Below, piece after piece: positions 32,407 through 32,656 of a stretch of DNA of 32,656 nt (positions within the stretch are counted from its first letter, which is position 1; each line of letters opens with the position of its first letter). The stretch is taken from positions 1-32,656 of the forward strand of contig CACXXD010000015.1 in NCBI GenBank assembly GCA_902771445.1. The letters are read 5' to 3'. A program made the position numbers and the translations under genes. This DNA comes from an uncultured Prevotellaceae bacterium (GTDB taxonomy: Bacteria; Bacteroidota; Bacteroidia; Bacteroidales; Bacteroidaceae). Below the pieces are notes generated by a model. That model ran no database searches. It was not told the origin of the DNA and was given only the letters and a program-made list of their open reading frames with translations.

Positions 32407-32656
32407 ATGGCATATTACAAAAGACATATAGACAAACAACTAATTGAATGGAAAGATTCTCCACGTTGTAAACCACTCCTAATTCGAGGTGTCACATGTC
32501 CACACAGACATCATTCAGACATACGAAGACGATTTCAACAAATATAAGAAACGGGTGTCTCCTGTCCTACTCCGTCAGGTGCTACGATCTGTGGCACTTC
32601 AGGTTGGAAACAAGTTTGTTTATTCTTTAGCTGCCAGGGATGTGCACTCTTCTGTC
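32407..32656 (+). pseudogene. AAA ATPase (DUF4143-type) gene with internal deletion and frameshift, running off the window
   Basis: From the ATG at 32407 the frame reads MAYYKRHIDKQLIEWKDSPR and CKPLLIRG, the normal opening of the Bacteroidota ATPase family with a C-terminal DUF4143 domain. In intact members the next residues are the GARQVGKS phosphate loop. Here the frame leaves the family after RG (32490) and stops at 32545. In the +1 frame from 32492 family-like sequence resumes: DIIQTYEDDFNKYKKRVSP, then LLRQVLRSVALQVGNKFVYS, open to the window end. This later block belongs well over one hundred residues further on in intact proteins, so the ATP-binding loop and surroundings are missing and the frames no longer match. 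The product cannot be functional as an ATPase. Confidence 0.75.

Noticed and set aside
32192-32431. A 79-codon plus-strand frame
   Set aside because: It starts in a palindrome, crosses the promoter-like site of the ATPase remnant and has no recognisable motif.

Overview
The window looks like a chromosomal segment of a Bacteroidales bacterium, most likely Prevotella-like (Prevotellaceae). Four things point there: C-terminal sorting tails of the type IX secretion kind ending in NGKKxxxK, promoters of the Bacteroidota type (TTTG, about 20 nt, TAnnTTTG), a glycine-lipid synthesis gene pair (glsA/glsB-like), and a division and cell wall (dcw) cluster in the Bacteroidota layout with a long-tailed FtsL-like protein and a PASTA-bearing FtsI. 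The species call is inference; no rRNA gene is present.

Left part (1-6000): the 3' end of one secreted protein gene, a 62-residue small protein with an acidic tail, and a 1573-residue secreted protein built from about twelve CARDB-like Ig-fold modules, largely alternating between two types and ending in a type IX sorting domain. A terminator follows, then a nested inverted-repeat element (5662-5941).

Next (5983-7940, minus strand): a two-gene operon for glycine lipid synthesis, glsA-like then glsB-like, with its own terminator. The 1.1 kb gap after it holds a GC-rich hairpin and a 433 bp element (8205-8637). This element has 16-nt direct terminal repeats and a long internal hairpin. A second copy with the same geometry lies at 28156-28576.

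Core (8917-26449): the dcw cluster, mraZ-rsmH-ftsL-ftsI-murE-mraY-murD-ftsW-murG-murC-ftsQ-ftsA-ftsZ, followed by murF after an intrinsic terminator. The genes run on one strand with short gaps. They encode the cytoplasmic Mur ligases C to F, the lipid I and lipid II enzymes MraY and MurG, the septal synthase pair FtsW/FtsI, the FtsL/FtsQ scaffold and the FtsA/FtsZ ring. Upstream of mraZ is a tandem 10-nt repeat matching a MraZ operator, so the cluster is probably autoregulated. murB and ddl are not in the window.

Right part (26450-32656): a minus-strand AraC-type regulator with a membrane anchor but no sensor domain, a divergent small membrane protein, the second copy of the hairpin element with other palindromes, and a lipoprotein gene overlapping a 701-residue exported helical-repeat protein gene behind a textbook promoter. 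The last 800 bp is a gene graveyard: the first codons of a short-chain dehydrogenase, then an AAA ATPase (DUF4143-type) gene with an internal deletion and frameshift that runs off the window.
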